Source: Sideroxydans sp.
Lineage (GTDB): Bacteria > Pseudomonadota > Gammaproteobacteria > Burkholderiales > Gallionellaceae
Assembly: GCA_028707175.1 (NCBI GenBank)
Contig: JAQTUV010000003.1
Location: forward strand, 372,001-436,000
DNA: 64,000 nucleotides
Reading direction: 5' to 3'
Under the pieces are notes generated by a model. The model was not told the origin of the DNA and ran no database searches. It saw only the letters and a list, made by a program, of their open reading frames with translations. The translations under genes and the position numbers were made by a program. Positions 12,326 to 23,547 of this stretch are shown here, piece after piece (position 1 is the stretch's first letter; every line of letters begins with the position of its first letter).

Positions 12326-13882
12326 CTACGCCAACTTCACCAGCGCATACTCCAAGCTATCCGACAACGCATGCCAACTGGCGTCGATGATGTTGGTGCT
12401 GGCGCCGACCGTCGTCCACACATGGCCGCCGCCTTGGAAGGTAATGAGCACGCGGATCTGCGCGGAAGTGCCGTTGGCACTGTCCAAAATACGTACCTTG
12501 TAATCGATCAGACGCACCGTCTTAAGTACGGGATAGGCTGACGACAAAGCGCTACGCAAAGCGGTAGACAGCGCGTTCACTGGACCATTGCCCTCAGCCG
12601 CCATGAACTTCACCTCGTCCCCCACCTTGACCTTGGCCGTCGCTTCCGACAACAAGCCACGACTCTGACGACGCTCGGTAATGACGAAATAATCGATCAA
12701 CTCGAATGGCTTTTTATATTCGGGGCGCAGGCGATGTAGCATCAATTCCATGCTAGCTTCCGCCGCCTCGAAAGTGAAACCTTCATGCTCCAGATGCTTG
12801 ATGTGGTTGAGTACCTTTTGCGCACTCTCGTTATCGAGATCGATGCCTATTGCCTTGGCTTGGAACTGGATGTTGCCGCGCCCTGACAGCTCAGACACGA
12901 CCGAACGCATCTCGTTACCGACCAAAGCGGGGTCGATATGTTGATAGGTATCCGCCGCCTTCAGCATCGCCGCAACATGGATGCCACCCTTGTGCGCAAA
13001 GGCGCTATGACCAATGTAGGGCGCATGGTTGTAATGCTTGAGGTTGACCACTTCGGCCACGTAATGCGAGAGCGAAGTGATCTCACGCAACTGCGCAGCC
13101 GTCACCGCTTGTTTACCCATCTTAAGTTGCAGATTGGGGATGATAGTGGTCAGGTTAGCGTTACCGACGCGCTCGCCGTAACCATTAATGGTGCCTTGAA
13201 CTTGCAAACAGCCTCCACGAACTGCTGCTAGCGAATTTGCGACGCCGCAGCCACTGTCGTTATGGCAATGCGCCCCAAGCGGGGTGCTGATGTGCTTCTT
13301 CACCTCACGCACGATGTCTTCCACTTCCCACGGCAACTTGCCACCGTTGGTCTCGCACAACACCAGCCAGTCCGCACCTGCATCAGCAGCCGCTTTCAAG
13401 GTCGCCAACGCGTAATCTTTGTTCGCGATAAAGCCATCGAAAAAATGCTCGGCATCGAACATCACCTCACGCCCCTTGGATTTCATGTAGGCGACGCTGT
13501 CGCGGATCATGGCGAGGTTCTCTTCTAGCGTGGCGGACAACACCACCTTCACGTGATAGTCGGAACTCTTGCCCACCATGGTGACCACGGGCGTCTGCGC
13601 ATCCAACAAGGCTTGCAGATTGGTGTCTTGCTCGCACTGCAAACTTTTTTGACGTGTACGCCCGAATGCCGCGAGCTTGGCAGCCCCCAGATCCAACTTC
13701 GCCGCACGCGCAAAGAACTCAGCATCTTTGGGATTAGAGCCCGGCCAACCGCCTTCGATGTAGTGGAAACCAAAATCGGCCAAGCGCTTGGCGATTGCCA
13801 GCTTGTCATCAACCGATAGGGAGATGTCCTCGCGCTGCGTACCGTCGCGCAGCGTGGTGTCGTATAGGAATACTTGGCTCAT
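12326..13882 (-). CDS. cimA: Citramalate synthase
   Basis: MSQVFLYDTTLRDGTQREDISLSVDDKLAIAKRLADFGFHYIEGGWPGSNPKDAEFF, CimA/alpha-isopropylmalate synthase-like. Confidence 0.9.
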   Translation of the reverse strand: MSQVFLYDTTLRDGTQREDISLSVDDKLAIAKRLADFGFHYIEGGWPGSNPKDAEFFARAAKLDLGAAKLAAFGRTRQKSLQCEQDTNLQALLDAQTPVVTMVGKSSDYHVKVVLSATLEENLAMIRDSVAYMKSKGREVMFDAEHFFDGFIANKDYALATLKAAADAGADWLVLCETNGGKLPWEVEDIVREVKKHISTPLGAHCHNDSGCGVANSLAAVRGGCLQVQGTINGYGERVGNANLTTIIPNLQLKMGKQAVTAAQLREITSLSHYVAEVVNLKHYNHAPYIGHSAFAHKGGIHVAAMLKAADTYQHIDPALVGNEMRSVVSELSGRGNIQFQAKAIGIDLDNESAQKVLNHIKHLEHEGFTFEAAEASMELMLHRLRPEYKKPFELIDYFVITERRQSRGLLSEATAKVKVGDEVKFMAAEGNGPVNALSTALRSALSSAYPVLKTVRLIDYKVRILDSANGTSAQIRVLITFQGGGHVWTTVGASTNIIDASWHALSDSLEYALVKLA

Positions 13883-14026
13883 AGTGTTATCACTCGTTGA
13901 GAAGGCGCGCAGTTTATCACTCCAACTGATTATTCTGATTCAGGCTCATCGACCTACTTTTCAAAATTCCTCGACCACACTTTCCTCTAAAATAAGCACA
14001 CACCCCACTCAACTGCTGAGACTGCC

Positions 14027-14596
14027 ATGAAGAAAAGCTTGTTTTTCATTTTGCCCCTCTTATCTTTGCTCAACGCCTGCTCCACATTAAGTGAAAAGGA
14101 ATGCCATAACTCCGACTGGCATCAACTCGGCGTACAAGATGGTCGTTCGGGAATGCCTGATAGACGCATAGACGACTACGCCGACTCCTGCAAAGAATAT
14201 GGCATCCGTCCAGATACCCAACAATACCTAGCAGGACGCGAAATTGGTTTGAAGCAATACTGTGTCCCCAGCAATGCTTTTCGTACGGGTTTGAATGGCG
14301 AAGAATATCAAGGCGTTTGCCCCACAGATATCGACATGACTTTCCATATCAACAACACCGCCGCATTGAATGTTTACAAAGCAAGGATACGCATCAAAGA
14401 CCTCGATAGTCGCCTAGACCGTTTGGAGCACGAGCTTTTGGAAAAAGACAAATCGGAGAAAGACCGCTTGCGCTTACGCAAAGAAGCGCGCGATTTAGAT
14501 CGCGACCGTGACCGCCTGAAGGCCGATCTACGCTTCGAAGAACATGAGCTTGAAAAGCGAATGGAAGAGGAGCGTTACCGAACAACCCAGCGTTAA
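14027..14596 (+). CDS. DUF2799-like lipoprotein
   Basis: Lipobox (LLNAC) then WHQLGVQDGRSGMPDRRIDDYADSCKEYGIRPDTQQYLAGREIGLKQYC; charged coiled-coil C-terminus. Confidence 0.7.
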   Translation: MKKSLFFILPLLSLLNACSTLSEKECHNSDWHQLGVQDGRSGMPDRRIDDYADSCKEYGIRPDTQQYLAGREIGLKQYCVPSNAFRTGLNGEEYQGVCPTDIDMTFHINNTAALNVYKARIRIKDLDSRLDRLEHELLEKDKSEKDRLRLRKEARDLDRDRDRLKADLRFEEHELEKRMEEERYRTTQR

Positions 14597-14663
14597 AAAG
14601 GCATGATTAAGGCCGTTCGCCCTGAGCTTATCAAAGGAACTTACTCAGTTGATTAATCACTCA

Positions 14664-15839
14664 TCAACCCTTTCGATAACGGCTTTGCCAAGCCATTAAG
14701 AACAGCCCGAACAATGCCATAGCGGCACTGAACGAGTACAAAGCGCTCGCCCCCCAGTGTTGCCAGATTGGGCCGCTCACCAAGCCACCCAACACCCCAC
14801 CTGCGCCATAGGTGAAACTACCAAACAGTGCCTGACCTTTGGACTGATGCCGGCCTTTGAAGAACTCATGCACCAACCCCACCGAGGCGGCGTGGTAAGC
14901 GCCAAAGGTCAACGCATGCAGCACCTGCGCAAACAGCAACAAACCGACCACATCCACCGTCCATCCAATAAGCATAAAGCGCAGCACTGCCGCGCTGAAG
15001 CTGATGAGCAGGATGCGCGTAAAGCCGAATCGCTTCACCAACGCAGGCATCAGGAAGAACACCCCTATCTCGCAGATGACCCCCAACGCCCACAGAGCAC
15101 CGACTGCGGTCTTGGTATAGCCATGTTCGACCAGATAGATGGAGAAGAAAGTGTAATAAGGACCGTGCGCCACCGACATTAAGAAGCAGGCTCCCAACAA
15201 CGCCAGCACCTGAGGCTGCATCACGATCTGGCGGATCGGTTGATGATCGGTATGGTGCGCCAACACCTCAGTCTTCGGTATTTGCCGCGCAAATATAAGG
15301 ATGCCGATCTCGCACACCAGCCCCGCCCACAGTAGCCAAGCAATGGCGATGTAGTCAAAAGCGAACCCCAAACCAACAACGGCCACAATGAAACCAATTG
15401 ATCCCCAAGAACGGATGCGGCCGTAATGTGCCGTGTTCTTACCTAAGTATGTCAGCGTCGTCGCCTCTACCAGAGGCATAGATGCGCTCCAAAAGAAACT
15501 CATCAAACACAATACAAAGAATAAGCCCCAGAAATCGGTAGTAAAAAACACCCCCAAATAAAACACCGCACTCAAGGTCGCCGCTACCTGAACCACCAGC
15601 AATCGTTTGCCTGTATGGTCAGCCAGCCAACCCCAGATGTTAGGCGCGACCATACGCATCACAGGCGAAATGGACATCAAGATGGAAATCTCAATGGGCG
15701 TGAAATGGATGGATTGCAGATACAAGCTCCAATAGGGCGAGAACATCCCTACGAAGGCGTAATAGAAAAAATAGAAACCGGCGATGCGCCAGTGATAGTT
15801 CTTTGTGGGGTACATAACAGACGGGCTTCGAATCGGCAC
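14664..15839 (-). CDS. MFS transporter
   Basis: 12-TM-like hydrophobic profile; [57 protein letters not shown]. Confidence 0.85.
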   Translation of the reverse strand: MPIRSPSVMYPTKNYHWRIAGFYFFYYAFVGMFSPYWSLYLQSIHFTPIEISILMSISPVMRMVAPNIWGWLADHTGKRLLVVQVAATLSAVFYLGVFFTTDFWGLFFVLCLMSFFWSASMPLVEATTLTYLGKNTAHYGRIRSWGSIGFIVAVVGLGFAFDYIAIAWLLWAGLVCEIGILIFARQIPKTEVLAHHTDHQPIRQIVMQPQVLALLGACFLMSVAHGPYYTFFSIYLVEHGYTKTAVGALWALGVICEIGVFFLMPALVKRFGFTRILLISFSAAVLRFMLIGWTVDVVGLLLFAQVLHALTFGAYHAASVGLVHEFFKGRHQSKGQALFGSFTYGAGGVLGGLVSGPIWQHWGASALYSFSAAMALFGLFLMAWQSRYRKG

Positions 15840-15876
15840 GCATTATGGCATGCGACGATAAATTTTCACTTTGGCT

Positions 15877-15903
15877 CTTGAAATCTCCAACCCCACCCCA
15901 ATT
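15877..15903 (+). promoter_or_regulatory. Putative sigma-32 promoter upstream of grpE
   Basis: CTTGAAA-N12-CCCCAATT, close to CTTGAAA-N(11-16)-CCCCATNT. Confidence 0.65.
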
Positions 15904-15931
15904 TGGCACAAGTCGAAATCAGGAGAGAAGC

Positions 15932-16447
15932 ATGGAACAGAACGATACACCCCAAACCGAACAAGCCGCCGCACCCGCAGAAACCATGCCCAGCATGGAA
16001 GAGATGCTGAAAGCAGCCGAACTCAAGGCGCAAGAACACTATGACGCTTGGATGTATGCCAAGGCCGAAGGTGAGAACATCCGCCGCCGCGCAGCTGAAG
16101 ATGTAAGCAAAGCGCAGAAATTTGCCGTGGAACGTTTTTCTAACGAAATGTTAGCTGTGATGGATAGCCTGCAAGCGGGTATGTCTGTGCAGACAGAAAA
16201 CATCGAGAGCTTCAAAAGCGGCATGGAATTGACGATGAAGCAGCTAACAAGCGTGTTCGACAAGTTCAACATTAAGGAAATTAACCCAGTCGGCGAAAAG
16301 CTTGATCCGCATAAACACCAAGCGATTGGCATGATTGAAAGCGAGCAAGAAGCGAACACGGTGGTGAGCGTGATGCAGAAGGGCTATAGCCTGAACGATC
16401 GCGTCATGCGCCCTGCTCTGGTGATGGTTGCAAAGGCGAAGGACTGA
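15932..16447 (+). CDS. grpE: Nucleotide exchange factor GrpE
   Basis: [69 protein letters not shown]...; internal ATG with SD (GGAGAG) preferred. Confidence 0.95.
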   Translation: MEQNDTPQTEQAAAPAETMPSMEEMLKAAELKAQEHYDAWMYAKAEGENIRRRAAEDVSKAQKFAVERFSNEMLAVMDSLQAGMSVQTENIESFKSGMELTMKQLTSVFDKFNIKEINPVGEKLDPHKHQAIGMIESEQEANTVVSVMQKGYSLNDRVMRPALVMVAKAKD

Positions 16448-16502
16448 GTCATCCCCATCCTAACCTTCCCCCTCAAAGGGGAAGGAATAAATTAGCGGCA
16501 CA

Positions 16503-16529
16503 CTTGAAATATCCAGCGCCGCCCTGATG
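16503..16529 (+). promoter_or_regulatory. Putative sigma-32 promoter upstream of dnaK
   Basis: CTTGAAA-N12-CCCTGATG, similar to the sigma-32 consensus. Confidence 0.5.
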
Positions 16530-16586
16530 TTAGGCGGCAAGCAACAACATTCATTCTTAAAGCATTTAACTGAAAGGAACAGCATC

Positions 16587-18515
16587 ATGGGAAAAATCAT
16601 TGGTATTGACTTGGGCACCACAAACTCTTGCGTAGCCGTCATGGAAAATGGCAAGACGAAGGTCATTGAGAACGCAGAAGGTACGCGCACAACGCCTTCC
16701 ATCATCGCCTACATGGAAGATGGTGAAGTCTTGGTGGGCGCGCCCGCTAAACGTCAGGCTGTGACCAACCCAAAGAACACCCTATACGGCGTGAAGCGTC
16801 TGATTGGTCGTCGCTTTGAAGAGCCTATGGTTCAAAAAGACATCAGCATGGTTCCTTACTCCATCGTTAAAGCCAAGAACGGCGATGCATGGATCAAGGT
16901 TCGCGATAAAGATATTTCTGCACCAGAAATCTCCGCTGAAATTTTGATGAAGATGAAGAAGACCGCTGAAGACTACTTGGGTGAGACTGTCACCGAAGCC
17001 GTTATCACCGTGCCTGCTTACTTCAACGATGCACAACGCCAAGCCACTAAAGACGCTGGCCGTATCGCCGGTCTAGATGTGAAGCGCATCATCAACGAAC
17101 CAACAGCGGCTGCGCTGGCGTTCGGTATGGACAAACAAGAAGGCGACCGCAAGATCGCGGTGTATGACTTGGGCGGCGGTACGTTCGACGTCTCCATCAT
17201 TGAAATCGCTGAGATCGACGGTGAACACCAGTTCGAAGTGTTGTCCACCAACGGTGACACCTTCCTCGGCGGTGAAGACTTCGACATGCGCATCATCGAC
17301 TTCCTGATCGACGAGTTCAAAAAGGAAAGCGGCGTTGATCTGAAGAAAGACATGCTGGCTCTGCAACGTCTGAAGGACGCTGCTGAAAAAGCGAAGATCG
17401 AATTGTCTTCTGCACAACAAACCGAAGTGAACCTGCCTTACATCACTGCGGATGCCACAGGCCCTAAGCACTTGGCCGTGAAAATCACTCGCGCCAAGTT
17501 GGAAAGCTTGGTGGAAGAACTGATCGCACGCACCATCGAGCCATGCCGTATCGCCATGAAGGATGCGGGCGTAACTAATGCCGACATCGCTGACGTGATT
17601 TTGGTCGGTGGTCAGACTCGTATGCCCAAAGTACAAGACAAGGTCAAAGAGTTCTTTGGCAAAGAGCCACGTAAAGACGTGAATCCTGACGAAGCCGTAG
17701 CGGTTGGCGCGGCCATCCAAGGCGGCGTGTTGCAAGGCGAAGTAAAAGACGTGCTGTTGCTGGACGTGACTCCATTGTCTCTGGGTATTGAGACCATGGG
17801 CGGCGTGATGACAAAACTCATCAAGAAGAACACAACGATCCCTACCAAGGCATCACAAGTGTTCTCCACAGCGGATGACAACCAATCTGCGGTGACCATC
17901 CACGTGCTGCAAGGCGAGCGTGAAGTCACTTCAGGCAATAAGAGCTTGGGCCAATTCAATCTGTCAGACATTCCACCTGCACCACGTGGCATGCCACAGA
18001 TCGAAGTGACCTTCAACATCGATGCTAACGGTATCTTGCATGTGGGCGCGAAAGATAAAGCCACAGGTAAAGAAGCTAACATCACCATCAAAGCAAGTTC
18101 TGGTTTGAGCGAAGAAGAAATTCAACGCATGGTGGCTGATGCTGAAGCCCACGCTGATGACGACAAAAAGTCAGTTGAACTGGTTGGTGCACGTAACCAA
18201 TTAGACGGCCTCATCCACTCCACTAACAAGTCGATGAAGGAATACGGCGAGCAATTGTCTGCTGATGAGAAGGCTGCGATCGAAGCTGCCCTCAAAGAAG
18301 CAGAAGAAGTAGTTAAGGGCGACGATAAGGCGGCCATTGATGCCAAGTCTGAAGCATTGGCAACAGCTGCGCAAAAACTGGGCGAAAAGATGTACGCCGC
18401 AGAACAAGCTAAGGCACAAGCATCTGGTGCTGAAGGTGGCGCGCAAGCTGAACAGCCAAAACACGACGACAACGTAGTGGATGCTGAATTCACCGAAGTG
18501 AAGGATAAGAAGTAA
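16587..18515 (+). CDS. dnaK: Chaperone DnaK (Hsp70)
   Basis: [42 protein letters not shown]...; internal ATG with SD GAAAGGAAC. Confidence 0.98.
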   Translation: MGKIIGIDLGTTNSCVAVMENGKTKVIENAEGTRTTPSIIAYMEDGEVLVGAPAKRQAVTNPKNTLYGVKRLIGRRFEEPMVQKDISMVPYSIVKAKNGDAWIKVRDKDISAPEISAEILMKMKKTAEDYLGETVTEAVITVPAYFNDAQRQATKDAGRIAGLDVKRIINEPTAAALAFGMDKQEGDRKIAVYDLGGGTFDVSIIEIAEIDGEHQFEVLSTNGDTFLGGEDFDMRIIDFLIDEFKKESGVDLKKDMLALQRLKDAAEKAKIELSSAQQTEVNLPYITADATGPKHLAVKITRAKLESLVEELIARTIEPCRIAMKDAGVTNADIADVILVGGQTRMPKVQDKVKEFFGKEPRKDVNPDEAVAVGAAIQGGVLQGEVKDVLLLDVTPLSLGIETMGGVMTKLIKKNTTIPTKASQVFSTADDNQSAVTIHVLQGEREVTSGNKSLGQFNLSDIPPAPRGMPQIEVTFNIDANGILHVGAKDKATGKEANITIKASSGLSEEEIQRMVADAEAHADDDKKSVELVGARNQLDGLIHSTNKSMKEYGEQLSADEKAAIEAALKEAEEVVKGDDKAAIDAKSEALATAAQKLGEKMYAAEQAKAQASGAEGGAQAEQPKHDDNVVDAEFTEVKDKK

Positions 18516-18526
18516 GCAATATGTGG

Positions 18527-18560
18527 TTGCGGTTTGAGTTTACTCAAACCGCAATTTTAT
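18527..18560 (+). terminator. Intrinsic terminator after dnaK
   Basis: TTGCGGTTTGAG-TTTA-CTCAAACCGCAA followed by TTTTATTT. Confidence 0.85.
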
Positions 18561-18693
18561 TTAGATGAGTGATTTTAGGCAGATGGGGAGAGAAGGCTGT
18601 TCGAATCAGCAGCATCAACTAGCGAAGCATATCGTGATATTTGATTTTGAAATTTCCAAAAACACTGCCGTAATTGAATCCAAGGAGATAGAT

Positions 18694-18831
18694 ATGAAAA
18701 ATAGCCGATCAAATCGCAGTACTAGCGTTGTAAGCAATACCATGGTTGTCCGTTTTAAAGCAGAACTAATAGCTCTATTCACGGCTGCCTCGCTAGTTAT
18801 GATGCCCGGTATCGGCGACCTCTCTTCCTAA
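18694..18831 (+). CDS. Small hydrophobic protein (45 aa) between dnaK and dnaJ
   Basis: MKNSRSNRSTSVVSNTMVVRFKAELIALFTAASLVMMPGIGDLSS; strong SD AAGGAGA 7 nt before the ATG; inside ORF 18565..18831. Confidence 0.5.
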   Translation: MKNSRSNRSTSVVSNTMVVRFKAELIALFTAASLVMMPGIGDLSS

Positions 18832-18879
18832 AATCATTTTTCAAAAATGAATAAAGAATTACGCTAACAACTCACAATC

Positions 18880-20010
18880 ATGTCAAAAAAAGATTATTAC
18901 GAAGTTCTCGGCGTGAACCGCGATGCCTCTGATGAGGACATCAAAAAATCCTATCGCAAACTGGCGATGAAGTTCCACCCTGACCGCAACCCAGACAATC
19001 CGAAGGCGGAAGAACAGTTTAAAGAAGCGAAAGAAGCCTACGAAACCTTGTCCGACGGACAAAAGCGTGCGGCCTATGATCAGTATGGCCACTCTGCTTT
19101 TGAGGCAGGCGGCATGGGCGGCGGCAATCCTTTTGGTGCGGGTGGTGCAGGTGCGCAAGGTTTCGATTTTGGGGACATTTTCGGTGATATTTTCGGCGGT
19201 GGACGCGGTGGTCGAAGCCAGCAGCAACGCGGCTCTGACTTGCGTTACAACATGGAGATCACGCTAGAAGAAGCAGCACGCGGTGCGGAAAAACAAATTC
19301 GCATCCCTGTGATGGAAGAGTGCGGCACGTGTAGTGGTTCAGGCGCTAAGCCAGGTACAACCGCCTCCACTTGCCAAACTTGCGCAGGCCACGGCCAAGT
19401 GCGTATGCAGCAAGGCTTCTTCTCGGTACAACAGACCTGCCCTCGCTGTCACGGTAGCGGTAAGCAAATCAGCTCACCTTGCAAAGACTGTAGCGGCTCG
19501 GGTCGTCAGAAAAAACAGAAGACGTTGGAGATTAAAATCCCAGCGGGTATCGATACAGGAATGCGTCTGCGTCACAGCGGTCACGGTGAAGCAGGTAGTC
19601 ACGGTGCGCCACATGGTGATTTGTATGTAGAGATTCACATCAAACAACATGCTGTGTTCCAACGCGATGGAGATGATTTGCATTGCGAGATGCCAATTAG
19701 CTTCAGCACGGCTGCGCTCGGTGGCGAAATCGAAATCCCGACGCTAGACGGCAAAGCCAGCATCAAGATTCCCGCCGAAACACAAAGCGGAAAAGTATTC
19801 CGTCTACGCGGAAAAGGGATCAAGGGCATGCGTACCCACCAGCACGGCGACTTACATTGCCATGTGATTGTGGAGACACCAGCTAGTCTGACGGAACGCC
19901 AAAAAGAGCTGCTACGCGAATTCGAAAGCATCAGCCAAGGTGATGCGGCACGTCATAGTCCACGTGCGAAATCTTGGATGGGTAAGGTAAAGGATTTCTT
20001 CGGGCAGTAA
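18880..20010 (+). CDS. dnaJ: Chaperone DnaJ
   Basis: [41 protein letters not shown] region, four CxxCxGxG repeats. Confidence 0.98.
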   Translation: MSKKDYYEVLGVNRDASDEDIKKSYRKLAMKFHPDRNPDNPKAEEQFKEAKEAYETLSDGQKRAAYDQYGHSAFEAGGMGGGNPFGAGGAGAQGFDFGDIFGDIFGGGRGGRSQQQRGSDLRYNMEITLEEAARGAEKQIRIPVMEECGTCSGSGAKPGTTASTCQTCAGHGQVRMQQGFFSVQQTCPRCHGSGKQISSPCKDCSGSGRQKKQKTLEIKIPAGIDTGMRLRHSGHGEAGSHGAPHGDLYVEIHIKQHAVFQRDGDDLHCEMPISFSTAALGGEIEIPTLDGKASIKIPAETQSGKVFRLRGKGIKGMRTHQHGDLHCHVIVETPASLTERQKELLREFESISQGDAARHSPRAKSWMGKVKDFFGQ

Positions 20011-20031
20011 TTGAATGAGGTAGAGGTGTTT

Positions 20032-20472
20032 ATGAAAATTCAATCGCTTGGCCACGTCGTACTCAAAGTGCGCGATCTAGACATCTCTGCCAAGTTCTAC
20101 CGCGATATCCTCGGCATGAAAGAAGTCGCGCGCTACAAAGGCGCGATGGCTTTCTTCTCGTTGGGTAGCAACCATCACGACCTCGGCTTGATGCAACTCG
20201 GCCCTCATGCGCAGAATATCGATCCGGGGGCTATCGGCCTCTATCACGTCGCTTTCAAAGTGGGCGATTCCTTGGATGAGTTGCGCGCCTGCAAAGCTCA
20301 CTTGGAAACCAATGGCATCACCATCTTCGGCATGAGCGACCACGGCGTAAGCCAATCACTCTACCTGCAAGACCCCGACGGAATTGAAATCGAGCTGTAT
20401 GTTGATGCGGATCCTGCAATCTGGAAAGACGATCCCGGTTCCGTGTTGACCACAAAACGCCTCGTGCTGTAA
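20032..20472 (+). CDS. VOC/glyoxalase-family protein
   Basis: MKIQSLGHVVLKVRDLDISAKFYRDILGMKEVARYKGAMAFFSLGSNHHDLGLMQLG... DPDGIEIELYVD. Confidence 0.85.
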   Translation: MKIQSLGHVVLKVRDLDISAKFYRDILGMKEVARYKGAMAFFSLGSNHHDLGLMQLGPHAQNIDPGAIGLYHVAFKVGDSLDELRACKAHLETNGITIFGMSDHGVSQSLYLQDPDGIEIELYVDADPAIWKDDPGSVLTTKRLVL

Positions 20473-20574
20473 TAACGTCTGAATGACTGAAATCGCACAG
20501 CTATGAGCAAACTTAGTAATTGAATGGCCAGCCTGATAACGGTATAGTCTGGGCACTAAAAATCGAGTGAAATC

Positions 20575-22359
20575 ATGGCTGCGTTAGACCTCCCAGAACA
20601 CAAATTAAGACTGCCTGAGGTATTGCAACTGCTGGTCGATGATGGGATGGTCTCCACTCAAGACTCTGCCGCATTGATTGCCGAACGGCACACCCACCAT
20701 AAAGATTCGCATCCACTGGTACTCATTGCTGAAAAGAACTTTAGATCAGCAATCAGTCCTCATCGCTTACTTACATTAGAAGTATTAACCGAATGGTTGG
20801 CTCAAAAAGTAGGCCTCGCCTACTTCCACATTGATCCGCTCAAAATCGACTTTTCAAATCTGACCGATTTGATGTCCATCGAATATGCCAACCGCTTTGC
20901 CATCATGCCGTTGCGCATAGAAGGTGACAATCTGATCGTTGCTACGGCAGAACCGTTTTTGCGGGGCTGGGAAGACACACTCAAGCACACCTCACGTAAG
21001 CAGATTCACCGTGTAGTGTCTTCCCCCTCGGATATTGCACGTTACCTAGTGGAGTTTTACAACCTAGCCCGCTCCGTTAAAAGTGCGACAAAGACAAACA
21101 GCACCTCTCCCAATCTTGCTTCATTTGAACAGTTAGTTGAGCTTGGCAATACCAATAAACAATTCGATGCGAATGATCAACACATCGTGCACATCGTCGA
21201 TTGGTTATGGCAATACGCGTTTGATCAACGTGCATCCGATATTCATGTCGAACCTCGACGAGAATTTGGCCTGATACGCTTCCGCATTGATGGCGTTTTG
21301 CATCAAGTCCATCAATTGCCTGTGTCCGTAGTGACTGCGATGACCAGTCGCATCAAATTATTAGGACGCATGGATCTGATGGAAAAGCGCCGACCACAAG
21401 ATGGTCGAATCAAAACGCGCACGGAAAGCGGGCAAGAGATTGAATTGCGCCTCTCGACTTTGCCCACAGCCTTTGGCGAAAAATTAGTGATGCGCATCTT
21501 TGATCCAGAGGTGTTGATTAGAGATTTTTCTGAACTCGGATTTTCTGAGGATGACCGAGCACGCTGGGAGCAAATGACCCGCAAGCCGAACGGCATCATC
21601 CTCGTCACCGGCCCAACAGGTTCAGGTAAGACCACCACGCTGTACTCAACACTTAAACACTTAGCCACACCAGAAGTGAATGTCTGCACGCTGGAAGATC
21701 CAATTGAAATGATTGAACCCGCCTTCAATCAGATGCAGGTACAACAAGGGATAGATTTAAACTTTGCACAAGGTGTACGAGCGCTGATGCGTCAAGATCC
21801 TGACATCATCATGATAGGTGAAATACGTGACCTCGAAACTGCTGACATGGCGATTCAAGCAGCCTTGACGGGACATCTCGTGCTGTCCACCTTGCATACC
21901 AACGACGCTCCGGCCGCTATCACACGCCTGCTTGATTTGGGCGTGCCATCCTATCTGCTCAACGCAACACTCCTTGGTATCATGGCGCAGCGCTTAGTTC
22001 GCACACTGTGCCCGCATTGCAAACAACCCATGCCAGTACAAGAAGGTGACCATGAGTTGTGGGACAACCTCGTATCTCCTTGGAAAGCCCCCCGCCCTGC
22101 GCAGTTGCAACGCCCGCAAGGGTGTTTGGAATGCCGCATGACGGGCTATTCTGGCCGCATCGGCATTTATGAGATTCTGCTCATGTCGCCAGCATTGCGC
22201 AAAATCATCAATGCTGAAACTGATATTGCTGCAGTACGCGATCAAGCCAGCCGTGAAGGCATGAAACCGTTGCGTATCTCTGGCGCACAAAAAGTTGCGA
22301 GCGGATTAACGACATTAGAAGAAGTCCTTAAGACTGCGCCGCCACCTGACTTAAATTGA
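20575..22359 (+). CDS. GspE/PulE/PilB-family secretion/pilus ATPase
   Basis: Walker A GPTGSGKTTTLYS, EIRDLETADMAIQAALTGHLVLSTLHTNDA, CxxC (LCPHCK) motif. Confidence 0.9.
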   Translation: MAALDLPEHKLRLPEVLQLLVDDGMVSTQDSAALIAERHTHHKDSHPLVLIAEKNFRSAISPHRLLTLEVLTEWLAQKVGLAYFHIDPLKIDFSNLTDLMSIEYANRFAIMPLRIEGDNLIVATAEPFLRGWEDTLKHTSRKQIHRVVSSPSDIARYLVEFYNLARSVKSATKTNSTSPNLASFEQLVELGNTNKQFDANDQHIVHIVDWLWQYAFDQRASDIHVEPRREFGLIRFRIDGVLHQVHQLPVSVVTAMTSRIKLLGRMDLMEKRRPQDGRIKTRTESGQEIELRLSTLPTAFGEKLVMRIFDPEVLIRDFSELGFSEDDRARWEQMTRKPNGIILVTGPTGSGKTTTLYSTLKHLATPEVNVCTLEDPIEMIEPAFNQMQVQQGIDLNFAQGVRALMRQDPDIIMIGEIRDLETADMAIQAALTGHLVLSTLHTNDAPAAITRLLDLGVPSYLLNATLLGIMAQRLVRTLCPHCKQPMPVQEGDHELWDNLVSPWKAPRPAQLQRPQGCLECRMTGYSGRIGIYEILLMSPALRKIINAETDIAAVRDQASREGMKPLRISGAQKVASGLTTLEEVLKTAPPPDLN

Positions 22360-22381
22360 ATTTTTAACTGAAGGAAATACG

Positions 22382-23287
22382 ATGACAACACTGAATGCTC
22401 TCAATCAACAATTCGGCATCGCCGGCCACCTACAATTTATCGAAGTGGATGGCGGCCTCACTTTTGCCGAGATCAGCAACGTACACGCGACGGCTAGCAT
22501 CGCTATTCAAGGTGCACATATCGCCACCTTCCAACCCAAAGGTGAAGAGCCAATCATCTGGTTGTCCAAACTCGCCAAGTTTGTACCGGGCAAATCTATC
22601 CGTGGTGGTGTACCTGTGTGTTGGCCTTGGTTCGGCCCTCACGCAACAGACAGCAAATTGCCCGGCCACGGTTACGCGCGTACCGTGATGTGGGAAGTAC
22701 AAGAAACCAAAGCACTGGCTGATGGCTCAACCTTCATCCGCTTCGGCCTCATTGAGAACGAAACCACAAAAACACAATGGCCGCACGCATCCACCGTGCA
22801 ACTGGAAGCCACTGTCGGCAAGGCATTGAAGGTAGAACTCATCACCAAGAACACGGGCAGCAGCGCATTCCAACTGGGTGAAGCACTGCACACCTACTTC
22901 CACATCAGCGATATCGGCAACATGACCATTCGTGGTTTGGAAGGCTGCGAGTACATCGACAAGGTGGGTGAAACAACCCGCCGTACACAACAAGGTGGCA
23001 TCGTCATTGAGAGCGAAGTAGATCGCGTGTATGTGAACACCACAGCAGATTGCGTCATCGAAGACAAAGGTCTGAAGCGCGCCATCCGTATTGCCAAGAC
23101 TGGCAGCAAATCGGCTGTGGTGTGGAACCCATGGACAGAGAAAGCGGACAAGATGGGCGACTTCGGCCCTCAAGGCCATCGCGGCATGGTGTGTGTGGAA
23201 AGCGGCAATGCCTTCGACAACATCATCACCGTACAAGCAGGTGAGACCCATCGCTTGGTTGCGGTGTATAGCTCAGAAAAGCTTTAA
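22382..23287 (+). CDS. D-hexose-6-phosphate mutarotase-like aldose epimerase
   Basis: GGVPVCWPWFGPHATDSKLPGHGYARTVMWEV; YeaD-like family pattern. Confidence 0.85.
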   Translation: MTTLNALNQQFGIAGHLQFIEVDGGLTFAEISNVHATASIAIQGAHIATFQPKGEEPIIWLSKLAKFVPGKSIRGGVPVCWPWFGPHATDSKLPGHGYARTVMWEVQETKALADGSTFIRFGLIENETTKTQWPHASTVQLEATVGKALKVELITKNTGSSAFQLGEALHTYFHISDIGNMTIRGLEGCEYIDKVGETTRRTQQGGIVIESEVDRVYVNTTADCVIEDKGLKRAIRIAKTGSKSAVVWNPWTEKADKMGDFGPQGHRGMVCVESGNAFDNIITVQAGETHRLVAVYSSEKL

Positions 23288-23311
23288 TCAATCAATTCTC
23301 ATGATGTAAAA

Positions 23312-23359
23312 CCCATCCTGCCCAGATTTTGTGGAACCACATCGAATAGGGCAGATGGG
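23312..23359 (+). other. Nested stem-loop in the region upstream of the amidotransferase gene
   Basis: CCCATCCTGCCC...TGTGG-AA-CCACA...GGGCAGATGGG (one bulged nt in the outer stem). Confidence 0.5.
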
Positions 23360-23453
23360 ATCTGAAATCGATAAGATTCGTCAAAGGTACACAAAAATCG
23401 GCATGTTAAAATCTACCTAACAACGATTCATATTTGGCAGGATCGGCTAAATG

Positions 23454-23526
23454 GGTTTGCTGGCAGATGCTCAAAATCAGTCAGCCAATCAGATAAACCA
23501 AAGCCTCGCATCACTGCGAGGCTTTT
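23454..23526 (+). promoter_or_regulatory. Candidate structured leader plus attenuator of the downstream amidotransferase gene
   Basis: GGTTT/AAACC and GCTGGC/GTCAGC nested pairings (23454-23499), then AAGCCTCGCA-TCAC-TGCGAGGCTT-TTCTC (23500-23526), 21 nt before ATG 23548. Confidence 0.5.
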
Positions 23527-23547
23527 CTCTTTGTGTGAGGCATAGGT

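Noticed and set aside
14607-14642. GGCCGTTCGCCCTGAGCTTATCAAAGGAAC between the lipoprotein and MFS genes
   Set aside because: Resembles a very common bacterial intergenic word (GTTCGCCCTGAGC..TCGAAGG); noted but not informative on its own.
17073-17735. Minus-strand 220-aa ORF inside dnaK
   Set aside because: Antisense ORF in a highly expressed conserved gene; known artefact of dnaK codon usage.
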